The position numbers were made by a program, and so were the translations under genes. Below, piece by piece: positions 23,556 to 36,400 of a stretch of 64,000 bases of DNA (the first letter of the stretch is position 1; every line of letters begins with the position of its first letter). The DNA comes from Trichopria drosophilae (lineage: Eukaryota > Arthropoda > Insecta > Hymenoptera > Diapriidae), in assembly GCA_030407085.1 (NCBI GenBank), contig CM059587.1, positions 76,807,001 through 76,871,000 on the forward strand. Reading direction: 5' to 3'. Below the pieces are notes generated by a model. It was given only the letters and a program-made list of their open reading frames with translations. It did not search any database and was not told the DNA's origin.

Positions 23556-26500
23556 TGCACACATACATCCCAATCAAAAGAAGATTTACAGACAAATTGT
23601 GAAAAGCTGTTTTGTAATGGTGACAATCAAAACATTAGGGATTTGACACATTTTTAAATTTATTAAAGCAATTTAAAAATAATTAGATCTATTTCTGTGA
23701 TGAATTCGTCGAATTATAATAAAGCAATTAAGTTTTATTGTCACTAACAGTGAGGAAATTAAATTCTCCAAAACATATATTTGTAGTTATTATATAGTCA
23801 AGAATTACATCGTACCAATACTTGTATTAATATGTAATTCAATAATTGTAGATCACGTTTTATGATTTGTATACTCTCAAACTTATTGTGAAATGACCTT
23901 TACACTTGACCCATTAGCGCATAAGAGTCTCAGATGGGTCTATTTTGGGCACATACATTTAATATCTCAAAAAATGAATATTTCTTTGCAAAACAGTATA
24001 TTCTATGGTTTTAAGTGGTTACTGAACACAAATTTGAAGTTAAAATTTCACGATTCCAACTTAGAATACAATATAGGAATTCGCCTTCGAACAAAGTATT
24101 TGGGCACATCGACGGTCCAATTACTTAATGCAAATGACAGTTATGTCTTTTTAGGGTCACTGAAAACTAAAATAAAATTCAATATGGCGGAAGCAATGTG
24201 ATGGAGCATTGTAAAATAACTTTTATTACGTCAATCGATTATTTATCAAAATTGTTATAGTAATGTAACAGACTGTCTTGAGCTAACTTTCAGTCAATTA
24301 CATCGGCAAAATCGGTATCTATACGTTCTTGTGGTCGCTATTTATGAATCCGAGATCAGAATCTAAAAATTAAAAATGTAGGACCCAGTTTGACCGATCA
24401 GCATGAATTACATTTTATTATGCGAATCAAGTTTTTGTAGAGATTCTTGTCTTTACATTTATTATATTTATAAAATTATAATTTAAAAAATGACGAATTC
24501 AGTGTTATGGATGACTGCGAGGTCATTTTTACTGCACCAATCAGAAATCTCAGAAATAATTTTGATATTTTATAATATCAGAGTACATACATATTATAGT
24601 AGAAATCACAGTGCTATTTATGATTTCCATTTCTACAGAGAAACATAAAGTATTATCGTTTCAATGTCATAAAAACTTATAGAATAATCAGCATTCAGAA
24701 GAATTGTAAATGGAATGTACAATTCTGACACTGTAATTCTAATCAGAATTATATAAAAAATTGTCATGGATTTTAGTAAAAATTTCATTGATATAAAAAA
24801 AGTCACTCATAGGCCACCGTATTGATACCGCCATTTTTAATTGGAATATTGACAACGGATTTGAAACACTTCCAAAAGCATAGATACGGCTTTTGGCAAG
24901 AATGCGATTGGCACCGTAAAAATTAGCCCATAATGGTCAGCCATATTGGGTCCACCATTTAGAATATTGCAATTTTTATTAGAAATTTATTTTCAATAAT
25001 TCCAAAAACATATAGATATGCACGGGCATTGGAATTAAGCCAATTGGAAAGTCAATTTTTCAAGTGTAGTTTGAAAAATGCTCATTTTTATTTTTGATTA
25101 CCATTAAAAAACCGATTCACTAAACAACAAAATGTTCATTTATATTTTCTTATAACAATTTTAGTGCTGTTTATAAAATATATTGTATATCAAGGAGATC
25201 TTGAAAAATAAAAATATAATCATAATAGTGATTTTTTTATATGTGCACCCATTCGTGACTTTAGATATTGAGTTTTTTCGGGTTTAAAAGATCATATACA
25301 CTCTTCAATTAACTGCAGGAAAGCCGACAATATTTGTCAAATTCGTAATCAATTAATATTGCATCATTTGCAATAGGTTAGGTTTACTTTTCATTGATAA
25401 ATAATCTATTGATAATTTGAATATTATTCTTTTCTTTTTGTTAGGATGGACGTTCCGGTTGTTGGTTGTCGACAAACAGTTTTAGATGTAACAAAAATTT
25501 AATTTTGTCAAGTTTATGAGAAAGATAATTCGCTCTTTATGTATTGAATTTCTAATTCCGAAATTTAAAGAGTGCAAACTGAATTTTCGTTCAGTCGTTA
25601 GAAAAAGCGGACACACACTGAATTTGCATTGTATTGGAATAAAAAATTGTGCAACAATACTGGTTTGGTTGAGGAATATTTTTTGATAAGTAATTTATCT
25701 ATCGAAATAGTTCGTTTACGATGACAGCCCCGTTTTTTGACTCAAACCAAACAGTCTAGTTCGATTAACCGAACTTAAAAAATGAAATCTTTTAACTCCC
25801 GTAGATTTCATATAACCGAACAGTTTAATTATTACATAAAACCAAAACAGTTACAGACATCTCGCTCATCTATACCCTCACGATGTCAGCGAACAGTTTT
25901 TATTTCGATAATTATTAGTTTAATTACATGGCCCGAAGTAAGACCAACTAAACTGGTCCAAATAGAAATTGTCATGTACTATTAGACATATCTATGCAAA
26001 AGTGTTGCAAAAAATCAATTTTCCACACTAAAATGATGCCTGAACTTGCAAACAAAATCGAATTTCGTCCATTCAGATAGGAAGAATTATTTTTTGCATT
26101 GCATTATGAAATTGTATTTTTTTATGAAAATTGTTTAAAATTTGTCTGTCCATATAAAAACTTTCTAAAAATTGTATAAAAACTTTATACAAATTTTATA
26201 AAAACTTGATAAAACATTTTTACTCGATTTTGCGAACTGCAGCGAAATCTTCGGGCGCCAATTATCGAGCCCCACGTCGGTAATATTAAAAAAATGTCTC
26301 GAGCAAAGCGAGTTATTACAAGTATATATAATTACGCCCTTGTTACATAATGTACTATTTTAATGCTTTGAATGTCCCAAAATAAAGACATAAATTTATG
26401 TAAGAGTGATTTCACAATTATATTACTTTGAGGAGGTAGTGTACACTAAATTCTGGACGAAACATTTAAAAAAATGCATTTCTAATTATAAACGATTTTT

Positions 26501-27128
26501 TCATTTGTAATATCTCCCTTAATAAATTCTAAGCTTTAAATTTTTACAATTATATTTTAGCAATTTTTTTCTACTGACAGAAACTCGTATACTGTATGAG
26601 AAATGTTTCAAATTTCACCAGAAAAATTCACAATTTTTGTATCGAGTGGTTGAATTATTTTAAGATTTTCGAAAAAAATGAACACCAAAGTGAAAACATT
26701 CGATTCTCCGGGATTTGAACCCCGGACTTTGGAGTTGCCACTTCGGTCCTCATTTTTTTCGAAAAGTCTTTTCAAATGTTTCGCAAAATATTCAATAATT
26801 CAACCTTTCCATCTTTACCATCATGTAAAAATTAAAAATCACGAAAATATTGTGATTTGCACAGACGTCCTTCAAACATTTGATTATTATTTAATCACGA
26901 GCATAAAATTACAATTATTTGATTTGAACTAAAAACAAACTTTGTCGCTAATATACTCATTTATAAACAAAGTTGTCTATTCGATAAAATCAGCTATAGA
27001 ATTACACAAATGTTTTGGGTAATTAATGTCACAAGGTAACTGATAATCAAAATATTAAATTTTATGAGTTTTTAGAAAGAATCTTTATCTCAAATACCCC
27101 TACTGCATATAAATATTAATCTGTTTAG
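23556..27128. other. intergenic between genes A and B
   Basis: No gene is supported. A 102-codon ATG-initiated frame at 23893-24201 has AT-driven composition, no recognisable family and no exon partners, so it is probably chance. Bases 24800-25080 contain phrases like GGCCACCGTATTGATACCGCCATTTT that may be decayed repeats. A tRNA-like relic lies near 26700. Confidence 0.35.
26696..26757 (-). repeat. tRNA-like relic
   Basis: On the minus strand the text includes GGACCGAAGTGGCAACTCC followed by GGGGTTCAAATCCCGG, a perfect B-box with closing T-arm pairs. The D-arm half and acceptor stem are degenerate. A related relic lies at 32940-33000 (both carry ACATTCGATC next to the T-arm), so this is a dispersed family rather than a tRNA gene. 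Confidence 0.45.
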
Positions 27129-27136
27129 TATAAATA
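27129..27136 (+). promoter_or_regulatory. TATA box and non-coding first exon of gene B
   Basis: TATAAATA is followed about 30 bases later by an initiator-like ATCAGT. A donor (TTT/GTAAGT) ends a non-coding exon at 27201. The acceptor TTTCAG ends at 27595, 29 bases before the ATG, in the same position as in gene A. Confidence 0.6.
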
Positions 27137-27624
27137 AGCAATGGTTAGCATAGCAATCAAATCAGTAGAGCCTATTGATCAGTAGATCCTATTTTAAATT
27201 TGTAAGTTGAATTATAAAATATAATATCGTGTTAGACAAATTTTCGAAATACTAACAAAAATTTATAAACAATTAAAAACAGTGAGACAAATCATTCATA
27301 ATTGATGTTCACTTTTTATAAAACAAACGTATTACACTGTCACAAAATTATTTTGGAATATTCTACTTCTAAATTCAAGAAAATATTAAAAAATGCAGAT
27401 ATATGTTCGACATTAAATATTGTTAAAAAGGAATAAATGACTTAATAGTTGAAACAGTGTCGTATTGTTCACTAATTATCCCATACTTTTATTATTTTCA
27501 AAATCTCATACTTTTGCCACCCAAATTTAAGTATCACATATTTATTTCCAAAATCACGATAATCAACTATTAAATGATTTCCGTTAACATTTCAGGCTGT
27601 TCACGACCCGTATTATTCTTCACT

Positions 27625-30600
27625 ATGATTTCGAGAATAATTCTATTGTGCCTATGCGGGGCTTTGCCGTTTATTCACGCACTACCGGTAAGAACAAGGC
27701 ATAAATTAATTATGTATATTATATATAAAGAGTTGTTTACTCCAAATTAACATTATCAAATTTTATATATTTTATATTTAATTAATAATTCATTTTGTTT
27801 TAGAGTTATATGGTGTTTCCAGTCGGTGCAGGTAAACACATCTATCAATAATTTTTATCTATTTATGCATATACCTTAGCATATAAGTTTAAACAAATAT
27901 TTAAGTAAATGCTCATTAGTATAGACTAACTTAAAATAAATTCTTTAATGATTCGGTTCCATTAATTAACTTCTTATATTGATGCGTCTCGATAACGATA
28001 TCGCCCCCGTAATTCGTCAATTTTAATTGCATCAGAAAAAGCTAAGAAAAATAATTGAAAATCACTGCAAAAGGACTAAATATTAACAATTCCAAAGTAA
28101 AAACTTACTGCTAAAAATTTTGATTTCGAAAAATTCGATTTACTTCAGAATAATTAAACTTTAAATTTAAATGTTTAAATTTTAAAATATCTGATATCGA
28201 ATTGCAAATTTTCGATTTAAAAATTGAAAAATTAAAAATTTCGAAAGAAATAAGTATTGATATATTGGTCATAGATTTTCGTTTCTTAATGTCCAAATTT
28301 TGGTACACTTTATATAAATATTATCCTAACTATAATATAGCCAAGTATGAAGAGAGTAAAATTCTACGAATAACATTTTTCATTCTGTTAATTGTGCAGA
28401 AACAGTCGAAGTACCATTAAAACACACCTTTTACGCACAAGACAATGAAGCCCATGAAATGTCATTTACCGTAAATGGCAACACATTCTCTCTCCATTTG
28501 GAATACCACGACCATGTCGTAATGGGACCAAATACTCCAGTGTTTTTGGCATCCAAAAATACCAATGCTCATAATGACCAAGAATCGATTACATATGAAG
28601 AAATCCCTAACGTAAGCTAAATCCGCTTAATACATTTATATTGTTATGTTTTAATTAAAATGTATTTAACAATTTCGCTATATTATTTAGGCTATGGAAC
28701 AACTGAGTATGGTGGCCTTCGTCGACAAGGAACAGAATGCTTATGCTGTCCGCTCTAATGACAACGAAATGGTACTTGTCAATTCTAGACATTTTTTTGT
28801 TTTATCACTATAACGTAATGGTTTTATTTCTATATATTTACAAAATTTACTTCTTTTTGATAGATGGGATTAATCGTTGTAAATGGACTATCCTTTAACT
28901 TTGTGGTTAAAAATCTATCTGAAGCACAGCCTACTATCAGCCTAACAGGCCCACTTGATGTCTTGAATAAGAATACAATTGACGCCAGGAATTATGATAA
29001 TTCCGACGAAGGAATTGTTGCTTACCCAGAAATGTTGGTGGTACTAGATAATGAATTTTATGAGTAAGTATTTGTTAGCTAATAACTTAATAAAGTTTAT
29101 TCAAACTGTTGCGGTGCGACGTACCGTGCTGTTCCCAACGTCGCGAGTTCGAATCCATTTCGCGCGATTTTTTTTCAAAAATATTTTCGTTCATTATTCT
29201 AAAAATATACAAACTTCTCCTCTCCTCTCCCCTTAAATCTTCTATTTCTGCGACACTTAATTCCTCATATAATTTTAGAAATAAGACATTATTGATTACT
29301 TACCTGGGTAGCAGAAAAATTACACAATTAAAAAATATATGTCAATAAAGAGGCAGTTCTTAACATTTTGTGGGAATTATTTAAAAAAAATGTTTTTCAG
29401 TGTAGGTAACATGTTTATAATTGCACATATTTTTCTTTTACAGAAAGAATGGCAGAAGTTGGGAAAAGGTTGTTAAATACATGTTCGCTCATTGGACGGC
29501 AGTTGACTTGCTATTCAGGTCCTTCGAGAATCCCCGTGTGCGACTAAATATTGCTGGACTCGTTATTGTTACCGTAAGTAGTCACGAAATAAATTAGTCA
29601 TTTCAACAAAATTTTAGTTGCAGTCGTATATTATTGAACACTTGTTTAAATTTCGAATTCAATTTTCAAATAATACTTGCATACATACATTGGATACTTT
29701 CGTAACAATTGAATTTACTTCTTAGGACTCTGATGCAGTTCCTTACAAAACAGACAATGCTCCAAAATCATTGCAAAATATCAGACAATACTTTCTTCAA
29801 CGATCAAGTGTACTTCCGAAATCAGATGTCATCTCATATATTCAATAGTAAGTGACCCAAATATGCAAATTATCAAATTTGTCAGAAGAGAAATTTAAAA
29901 CAAAATTAATTTTCAGCAACACCTTGGCCAATGTAAGAACAGACCCATTCATTCCAGGTAAGACTTTAACACTAACATGTCGATGTATGCAGTTTTTCCA
30001 ACAAATAAAAGTAGATTATACATTTCCTATTTAACATGGTTTCTAACACCGACGCTGCATTTTCTGGAGCCATCTGTAACTCTGCCACGGGATTCATGGC
30101 ATCTACGGATGACAATAGTTATTCAGGAGTAAATGTTGCAGCCCGCCAACTTGCACACTTGTAAGTACTACTCTTTAAATCTAAAGTAATAGATTTATTA
30201 ATACGTATAAGTAGGTTTGTAGCTAAGTCAAATGTGTAATTTCTAGATTGGGTGCTGCTAGACATCGGGCCGATGCGGAATATTGTGGAAACAACATCAC
30301 TAATGACCTCATGGATTCATTTACTATAAAATCTTTCGATGGACATAACCCTGCAATGAAATTTTCTCAATGCACCAAACACGAAATCGCCGAATTTCTC
30401 AGGTAAAACAAATCTATTTTTTTACGTTATTAAAGTGGACGGTACCAAAGAAATTAATTAAAAACCGACCCAGAATTTTCTGTAATAAGTAAAAATCACG
30501 TATTTACGAAAATTCTCGGTCAGTTCTCAATTATTGTATTTGGTATTTTCCAGAAAATCGGCTATAGTAATTAGAATGCCTTTACACAGCCCGAATTTTA

Positions 30601-30819
30601 AAAATGTTATTTAGTCATCTTTAATTAACGGTTTTTAGTGAAATTTCACCATACTGATGTGTAAAGATCACGCAGTACAAAAATGTGATGAATTTATTAA
30701 AAAGATATTTCGGGTTGATTTTTTCTAACTAATTGAATGTAGAGCATAATGAAATTAAATTGATAATTCTTTGTTTCAGAACTCCACGTGCACAGTGTAT
30801 TTACAATAAACCATTGTAA
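27625..30819 (+). CDS. gene B: secreted reprolysin-like pseudo-metalloproteinase
   Basis: Eleven coding exons: 27625-27687, 27804-27831, 28400-28611, 28691-28771, 28864-29063, 29444-29573, 29726-29847, 29917-29957, 30070-30160, 30247-30402, 30780-30819. This gives 387 residues in the proposed model. The signal peptide is almost identical to that of A. The M12B-like core (YPEMLVVLD, then RVRLNIAGLVIVT) is well kept. The zinc site reads RQLAHLLGAARH at 318-329: the first His is Arg, the catalytic Glu is Gln and the third ligand position is Arg, while His 322 remains. Hydrolytic activity is very unlikely. Exon 9 lacks the acceptor used by A (see findings), so its start is less certain than the others. 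It ends CIYNKPL like A, with AATAAA at 30990-30995. A is its closest relative here. Confidence 0.82.
29105..29165 (+). repeat. tRNA-like GC-rich relic in intron 5 of gene B
   Basis: GTGCGACGTACCGTGCTG is followed by CGCGAGTTCGAATCC, a B-box-like block, in otherwise AT-rich intron DNA. Only the second half resembles a tRNA. It is probably a SINE remnant; the corresponding intron of gene A is short and lacks it. Confidence 0.4.
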
Positions 30820-30999
30820 ATTATCGACGCGTCCAATAAGGAGGTGTGACATTTCATAAGAGTCACAAGAAGAATTACGTTGCGGAAACGGGTTCAACAA
30901 ATAACTATGCATTTATTTCATGTTATTACGGAAATCATAATAATGTAATGCAATTGTATTATATGTATATAAAGAGAGAGGTACTTGAAAATAAATAAA

Positions 31000-32261
31000 T
31001 CTTACACATATTACCAGTGTATTTATTTACTGATTATTTGCTATTTTCTTATGTATTCAAAAAATGATGGTAAATCAACTATCTGTATTTTTGTCATTAA
31101 GTCTTTAACCGTTTAATGTGTTATTTGTCGACAACTATGATTACAATTGGTTTTTACAATATTGCTTATGTACCAAGGTAATGTTCGAGAAACTTATGTG
31201 CAAAACTTTTTTGTGAATTTTGAGAATCATTCTAAAGAATGTTTTGGATCAATTTAAAACTTTATAAGATTGCCAAACTCCCATTGTGATGAATTTCACG
31301 ACTAAAAAAGATAGTCTTTATCTTTATCAGCGCTGTAAAATACCAATTATACTTTATTCATGATTGTAGAAATAATAATTTCGAATTGAAAATCAGTAGA
31401 ATCAAAAATTTAGTATGCTGTCTTATTCCTATGGAAACATAAATACTTGTTTTTTAACTCCGTGCGTGTTAAAAAATGCCCTATTTATGCACTGTATTTC
31501 GCACCCAAAGCACATTGCTTGAAGCACTTTGAACATTCAGATTATTACGCGAAAAATTAATTCGTTTCACTCGTGCGAAAATCACTCACTTCACGCACTT
31601 GTATCGTAATATACTATTATTTAATAGACACAATTCAATAGGAGTAATTAACATTAATGTGTGGCCTGTATTAAACGAATTTTATAATAAAAATGATTCA
31701 AATTACATACTATTTCTTTACGAAATTTTCGATACTTCTTCGTTTTGGTTAAAACAATCACTATTGCATCGTCTTACAAATTAACCTTAATTAAACAAAA
31801 CAACATATTACCAGACGTCAATTTCTAATATATTGATAAAATTTAGCACTTTATGGATTTCCAATCTTGGATCATGAGCATTTCCACAGTGTTAATAAAT
31901 GTTGGAAATTGTTTAGACAAGATTTAACCAATATATTGTTAGCTTTAGTATACATAACCAATACATTGCTAATGTTCTGGATTTTTAGACAAGCAGTTTA
32001 CTGTTTTATAATTACATAATTCAAAATATATATTTCGATAGTTATGAATTCTACAATACATATTCTTACTGTAGTGCTTCTTTTTGATAACATGTTACTA
32101 AAAATACAACCGAATAAAGATAGTTTATTAATTCTTTTAAGATTCCTGATAATATTATGTCAACAGTAATTCGTTTGTCTTATATAATAACATAAGTTTC
32201 CAGAATAAGACTTTATCTTGCCCCTACTCCTTCACAATATTCTTAAATGTAATTTATTCTG
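31000..32261. other. intergenic between genes B and C
   Basis: AT-rich DNA with no supported gene, RNA gene or repeat boundary. Bases 31450-31620 carry phrases about CGCACTGTATTTCGCACC and TTCGTTTCACTCGTGCG that may belong to a dispersed repeat. Confidence 0.3.
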
Positions 32262-32382
32262 GTTTTCATAAAAATCGTGCCAGTCAAGATTCTGACTTTA
32301 TTGTGAAAGTGATATATTTTGAGTGCCTGTTGGATAAAATACTAATAAATCTGAATGTCATATTAAATATTATTAAAATTTG
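32262..32382 (+). promoter_or_regulatory. tentative non-coding first exon of gene C
   Basis: TTTTCATAAAAATCGTGCCAG resembles the start of the first exon of gene A (TTTTCATGAAAATC...CAGTC), and TTTG/GTAAGT at 32382 resembles the donor of gene D. The acceptor before the coding exon, GATTTCAG, ends at 33399, implying an intron of about 1 kb. No clear TATA box precedes it, so this is a weak call. Confidence 0.3.
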
Positions 32383-32939
32383 GTAAGTAAATAATAACTC
32401 TTAGCTTATTCAAAATACTAACTATGTTATCTCAAAATTTTGAACATAAATACTATCTCATTAAAAATTGGCTCATATTTTTGCATTGTGATGCTATGGT
32501 GCACCATTCAACCGTGTGAATATTATTTTCTAATGAAATATTCAGCCTTTCATAAATTGTTTCTTATTAACGTATGTGTATGTTTGCTAAGTTCTACATC
32601 ATTAACAAAGTATGTTACATCAATATATAGAATTCCAAAACAAGTTACGTAAAAAGACTTTCATTAACTTATAATCTATAAAATATAAAGATAAAGCAAT
32701 AACAAAAAATTTGTTTTAATAAAATAAATTTAAAATGGAATGTTAATTTTCCAGGAGAATACGCAAAATGAAATTTTAAGATGCACATTTATATTTTAAA
32801 TTTTGTCCAACACTTTCATTTATTAAATCAGAAACTCACTTACAAATAAAAATGTTTAATTACCACAATAATGAATAATCAATGAATGAATAAAAATATT
32901 TTACGATATTTTCCATCAATTTTTAATAAAAAAACAGAT

Positions 32940-33095
32940 GAGGACCAAACTTGAGACATTCGATCCGCCGGGACTTGAACCTGAGACTTTTTAAATACCA
33001 GTCAAATGTAATTTATTTAGATTTGGATCTAGCGCTTGTCAATTAGTTGGTACAAAACGACCGAAAATCACAAGTTCGAGTCCCCGTGCATCAAA
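32940..33095. repeat. two tRNA-like relics
   Basis: On the minus strand, 32995-32955 carries CAGGTTCAAGTCCCGG, related to the relic at 26696. On the plus strand, 33075-33090 carries CAAGTTCGAGTCCCCG, with TTAGTTGGTAC upstream. Neither has a complete cloverleaf. Confidence 0.35.
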
Positions 33096-33426
33096 GATTT
33101 TAAAAAGTAAACAAATTTTTTTAAAATCGTAAAATATTACTCAAATTATGAACACTTTACGCTCCTAATACGAGATCTAAACAGACTATTTTATACCTAG
33201 AGAATAAAAAAAGTTTTAGTATGACTACAAAAAAGTATTGCAAACTTACCTGACACTTTTTTTTCTTGTACAAATTTCAAATTTTATTTGGAACACGTAA
33301 AACCTTATATACCATGAAATATATTTCAAAAAAGGTATTATTTATGTGTAGTGCAGTTATTTATATTGTCTTAATTATTCTAATTCTAATTGATTTCAGC
33401 CTCATCGCCGAAATCAATCGTACACA

Positions 33427-36400
33427 ATGATTTTGCAAGTGATTCTGCTTTGCATCTGCGGTGCTACGCCATTGGTGAACTCATTTCCGGTAAAAACAAT
33501 AATAATATGTCGTTTATAAATTAAAAACGTGTTATTTTCAATTTCAATTTTAAATTTTAATAACTATTTTATAATAGTTAGTATAATACAAGAAGTGAAA
33601 TTACATTTGTCTAAGCACATAGTTTAATCAAATATTTTTCTTTCAGGATATGGCTTGGTATCATGGCGGTTTAGGTATGAAACTTATTTTATTGCTTCAC
33701 ATTTTTCCTTTAATTAATTTTTTATTAAAATTGGTATTTATATAAGATTTTTAAAAATTACTTGTACTAACCTTTTACAAATATATTCATTTTTTTGTTA
33801 ATATGGATTTTTGTAAAAACATATAAAAAGGAAGTTCAGAAGAAAAACAAGATAAATTAAATAGAGAACAATTTTCTTGAAAATTTTACCATTCCAGGTG
33901 TTAATTTTTGGACAGCGTTGTACAATGAAAAAAATTACCATTTTTACTGGTAAAAATTACTGGATTTTATTGTAATTTTTGCGGTCTCAATAGTAAAACT
34001 TCATCAGAAAAATAGCAATTCTGCAAGTCTTTTCCAAAATTACCATTTGAAATTGTAAAATTTCTTAGGAAATTGATTGCCGTGTACGAATGGTTATATG
34101 TGAAATGAATAAAATCTTTTATTCAACAGATGTCATAACAGTACCATTAACGTATTCCGTACTGGAACAAAACGACAATGAAGCCCTGAAAATCTCATTT
34201 ATGATGCATGAAAAAACGATCTCATTAAATTTGGAAAAGCACGATCATGTAGTTATGGGTTCGAATACTCCAGTATTTAAAGCAACTAAAAATGTCGGCA
34301 CATATAAAGAAATCCATGAATCGATCATATACAAACAAATACCTAACGTAAGTACCTGCAACTATGACATTAATCTTTGTTTTTAGTTCATTTAGTTGAA
34401 GTTTGTGCAACAGGTATTTGGTCATGGTACCAATGTATCAGCATTTAATTTTTTACTAATATATATTAATTTTTCATTCCTGCGTATGAATTTGATGTCT
34501 GTTATCTCATAATTAAAACATTTTTAAGTATAATATTAAACGTGCATTGAAAGGAAGGATATTTTAGGCACTATCGATTGCGCTTTTCTGTTGTATTATT
34601 CAACTTTTATGATTTCGAACTTTTTAGGCTGTTGAACAACTGAATATGGTGGCATTCATGGATAAAGAAAAGAATGCACTTGCCGTACGATCTAATGGAG
34701 TTGAAATGGTACTAATACATTTTAAATACCTTTTAAGTATTATATGTGCGTAATTATTAAATTGAATCTCTCTTTTATTCCAGTTCGGTTTGTTCATTGT
34801 GAATAATGTCACCTTCAGCTTTGCAGTGCAGAAGCTTGCAAAAGCCCAGCCTACGATCAGTATAACCGGTCCTTCTGAAATGCTTTCCAGTAATACAATT
34901 GATTTAAGAACTTATGATAGTGCTAATTATGCAGCTGAGCCAATCACAGCTTATCCCGAGATGTTGGTTGTAATTGACAGTTCATTTTATGAGTAAGTAT
35001 TTGTTAACCCTTTGCGGTATACATTTTTCAGATGAACATATTCAGGGTGCGGGTCGAAAATCCAACAGACAAAAAGCCGACGGGCGAAAAATCGACACTT
35101 CAAAATGCCGACAGTAGAAAAACCGAAAAGTCACAATACCGACAGTCAAAGAACCGACAGTAGAAAAACCGACAGGCAAAAAGGCGACGCGTCAAAAAAC
35201 CGACAGTTGAAAAACTGAAATATCATGATACCGACATTCAAATATCCGACATTAAGCCAAAAAGCCGACAATAAAAAACACGACAGTAAAAAACTGACAC
35301 TTAAAAAATTGACTACACGCTTGTCAATGTGTCAATTTTTTTATATACCGGTTTTTTGGCTATCCGTTCTTCTAAGTGTTGATTATGTGACTGTCGGTAT
35401 TATGACCATTCGGTTTTTCTAATGTCGAATTTTAGACGTGTCGGCTGTTTGCCTGTCGGCTTTTTGAATATCCGTATTTTGACTGTCTTTTTTTTTTGGT
35501 ATGTCGTCTTTTTGATTTGTCGGTTTTTCGACCCGCCCCATATTTACAAAAATAATAATCTTTATGCTAACATTTTCGGCTTTCAAAAATTCACAATATG
35601 GCGGATGAACTTTTCAAAATTCCTCGGATTTGCTTAAAACTACTCGGGGATTTTCCATCTCTAACAAAATTTTGAATTTTGCACATTGGTAGTTTTTGAT
35701 ATGATAAAACTTTTCTTTTTAGATTTTTAGTTTAGAATTAAAACAAATTATTAAATAAATAATGAAAAACAATGCTTTTTGTATTGAGATAAACTTCATT
35801 TTAAACTACAATAATAAATTGCGAACTCATATATACATAATTTCCACTTTATAGAGCTAGTGGCAGAAGTTGGGAAAAGCTTGTTAAGTATATGTTCAGT
35901 TATTGGATGGCAATCGACTTGCGTTTTAGATCAATTAAGAACCCACAAGTACGAATTAATATTGCAGGTCTTGTTATCGCGACGGTAAGTCATTTTGACA
36001 TTTCAACTTATTTAAAATATTAACTGGACCTTGATCGACCTCAATATTTTAATTTCATAATAAGTATCCAGAAATAAGCATCAAATTTTCTAAAATTTGT
36101 AAAAGAAGACTTAAGCAATAGATCATTTTCTTACTAGTATTAAAAAACGTGTATAGTAACTGTTTATAATCCATTACATATTTAGTAACATGAAGCGATA
36201 ATCATCTAATATTTGCTCGATAAAGAAAGTAATTTGCCATAAACTATAAAGTAGACATTTTCTTGATATTAAGAACGATTTTACACTACTGATAGAGAAG
36301 ATAAAACATTGCAAAATACTCTACTTACAAAAATGTATAGTAAAATTAATAAACGTTTTAACTAATCTTCATAATTCCATTGATCTTCATCTATATTTAA

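Noticed and set aside
23893..24201. 102-codon ATG-started frame on plus strand
   Set aside because: AT-driven composition, no recognisable family, no signal peptide and no splice partners. A frame of this length is expected by chance in DNA of this kind.
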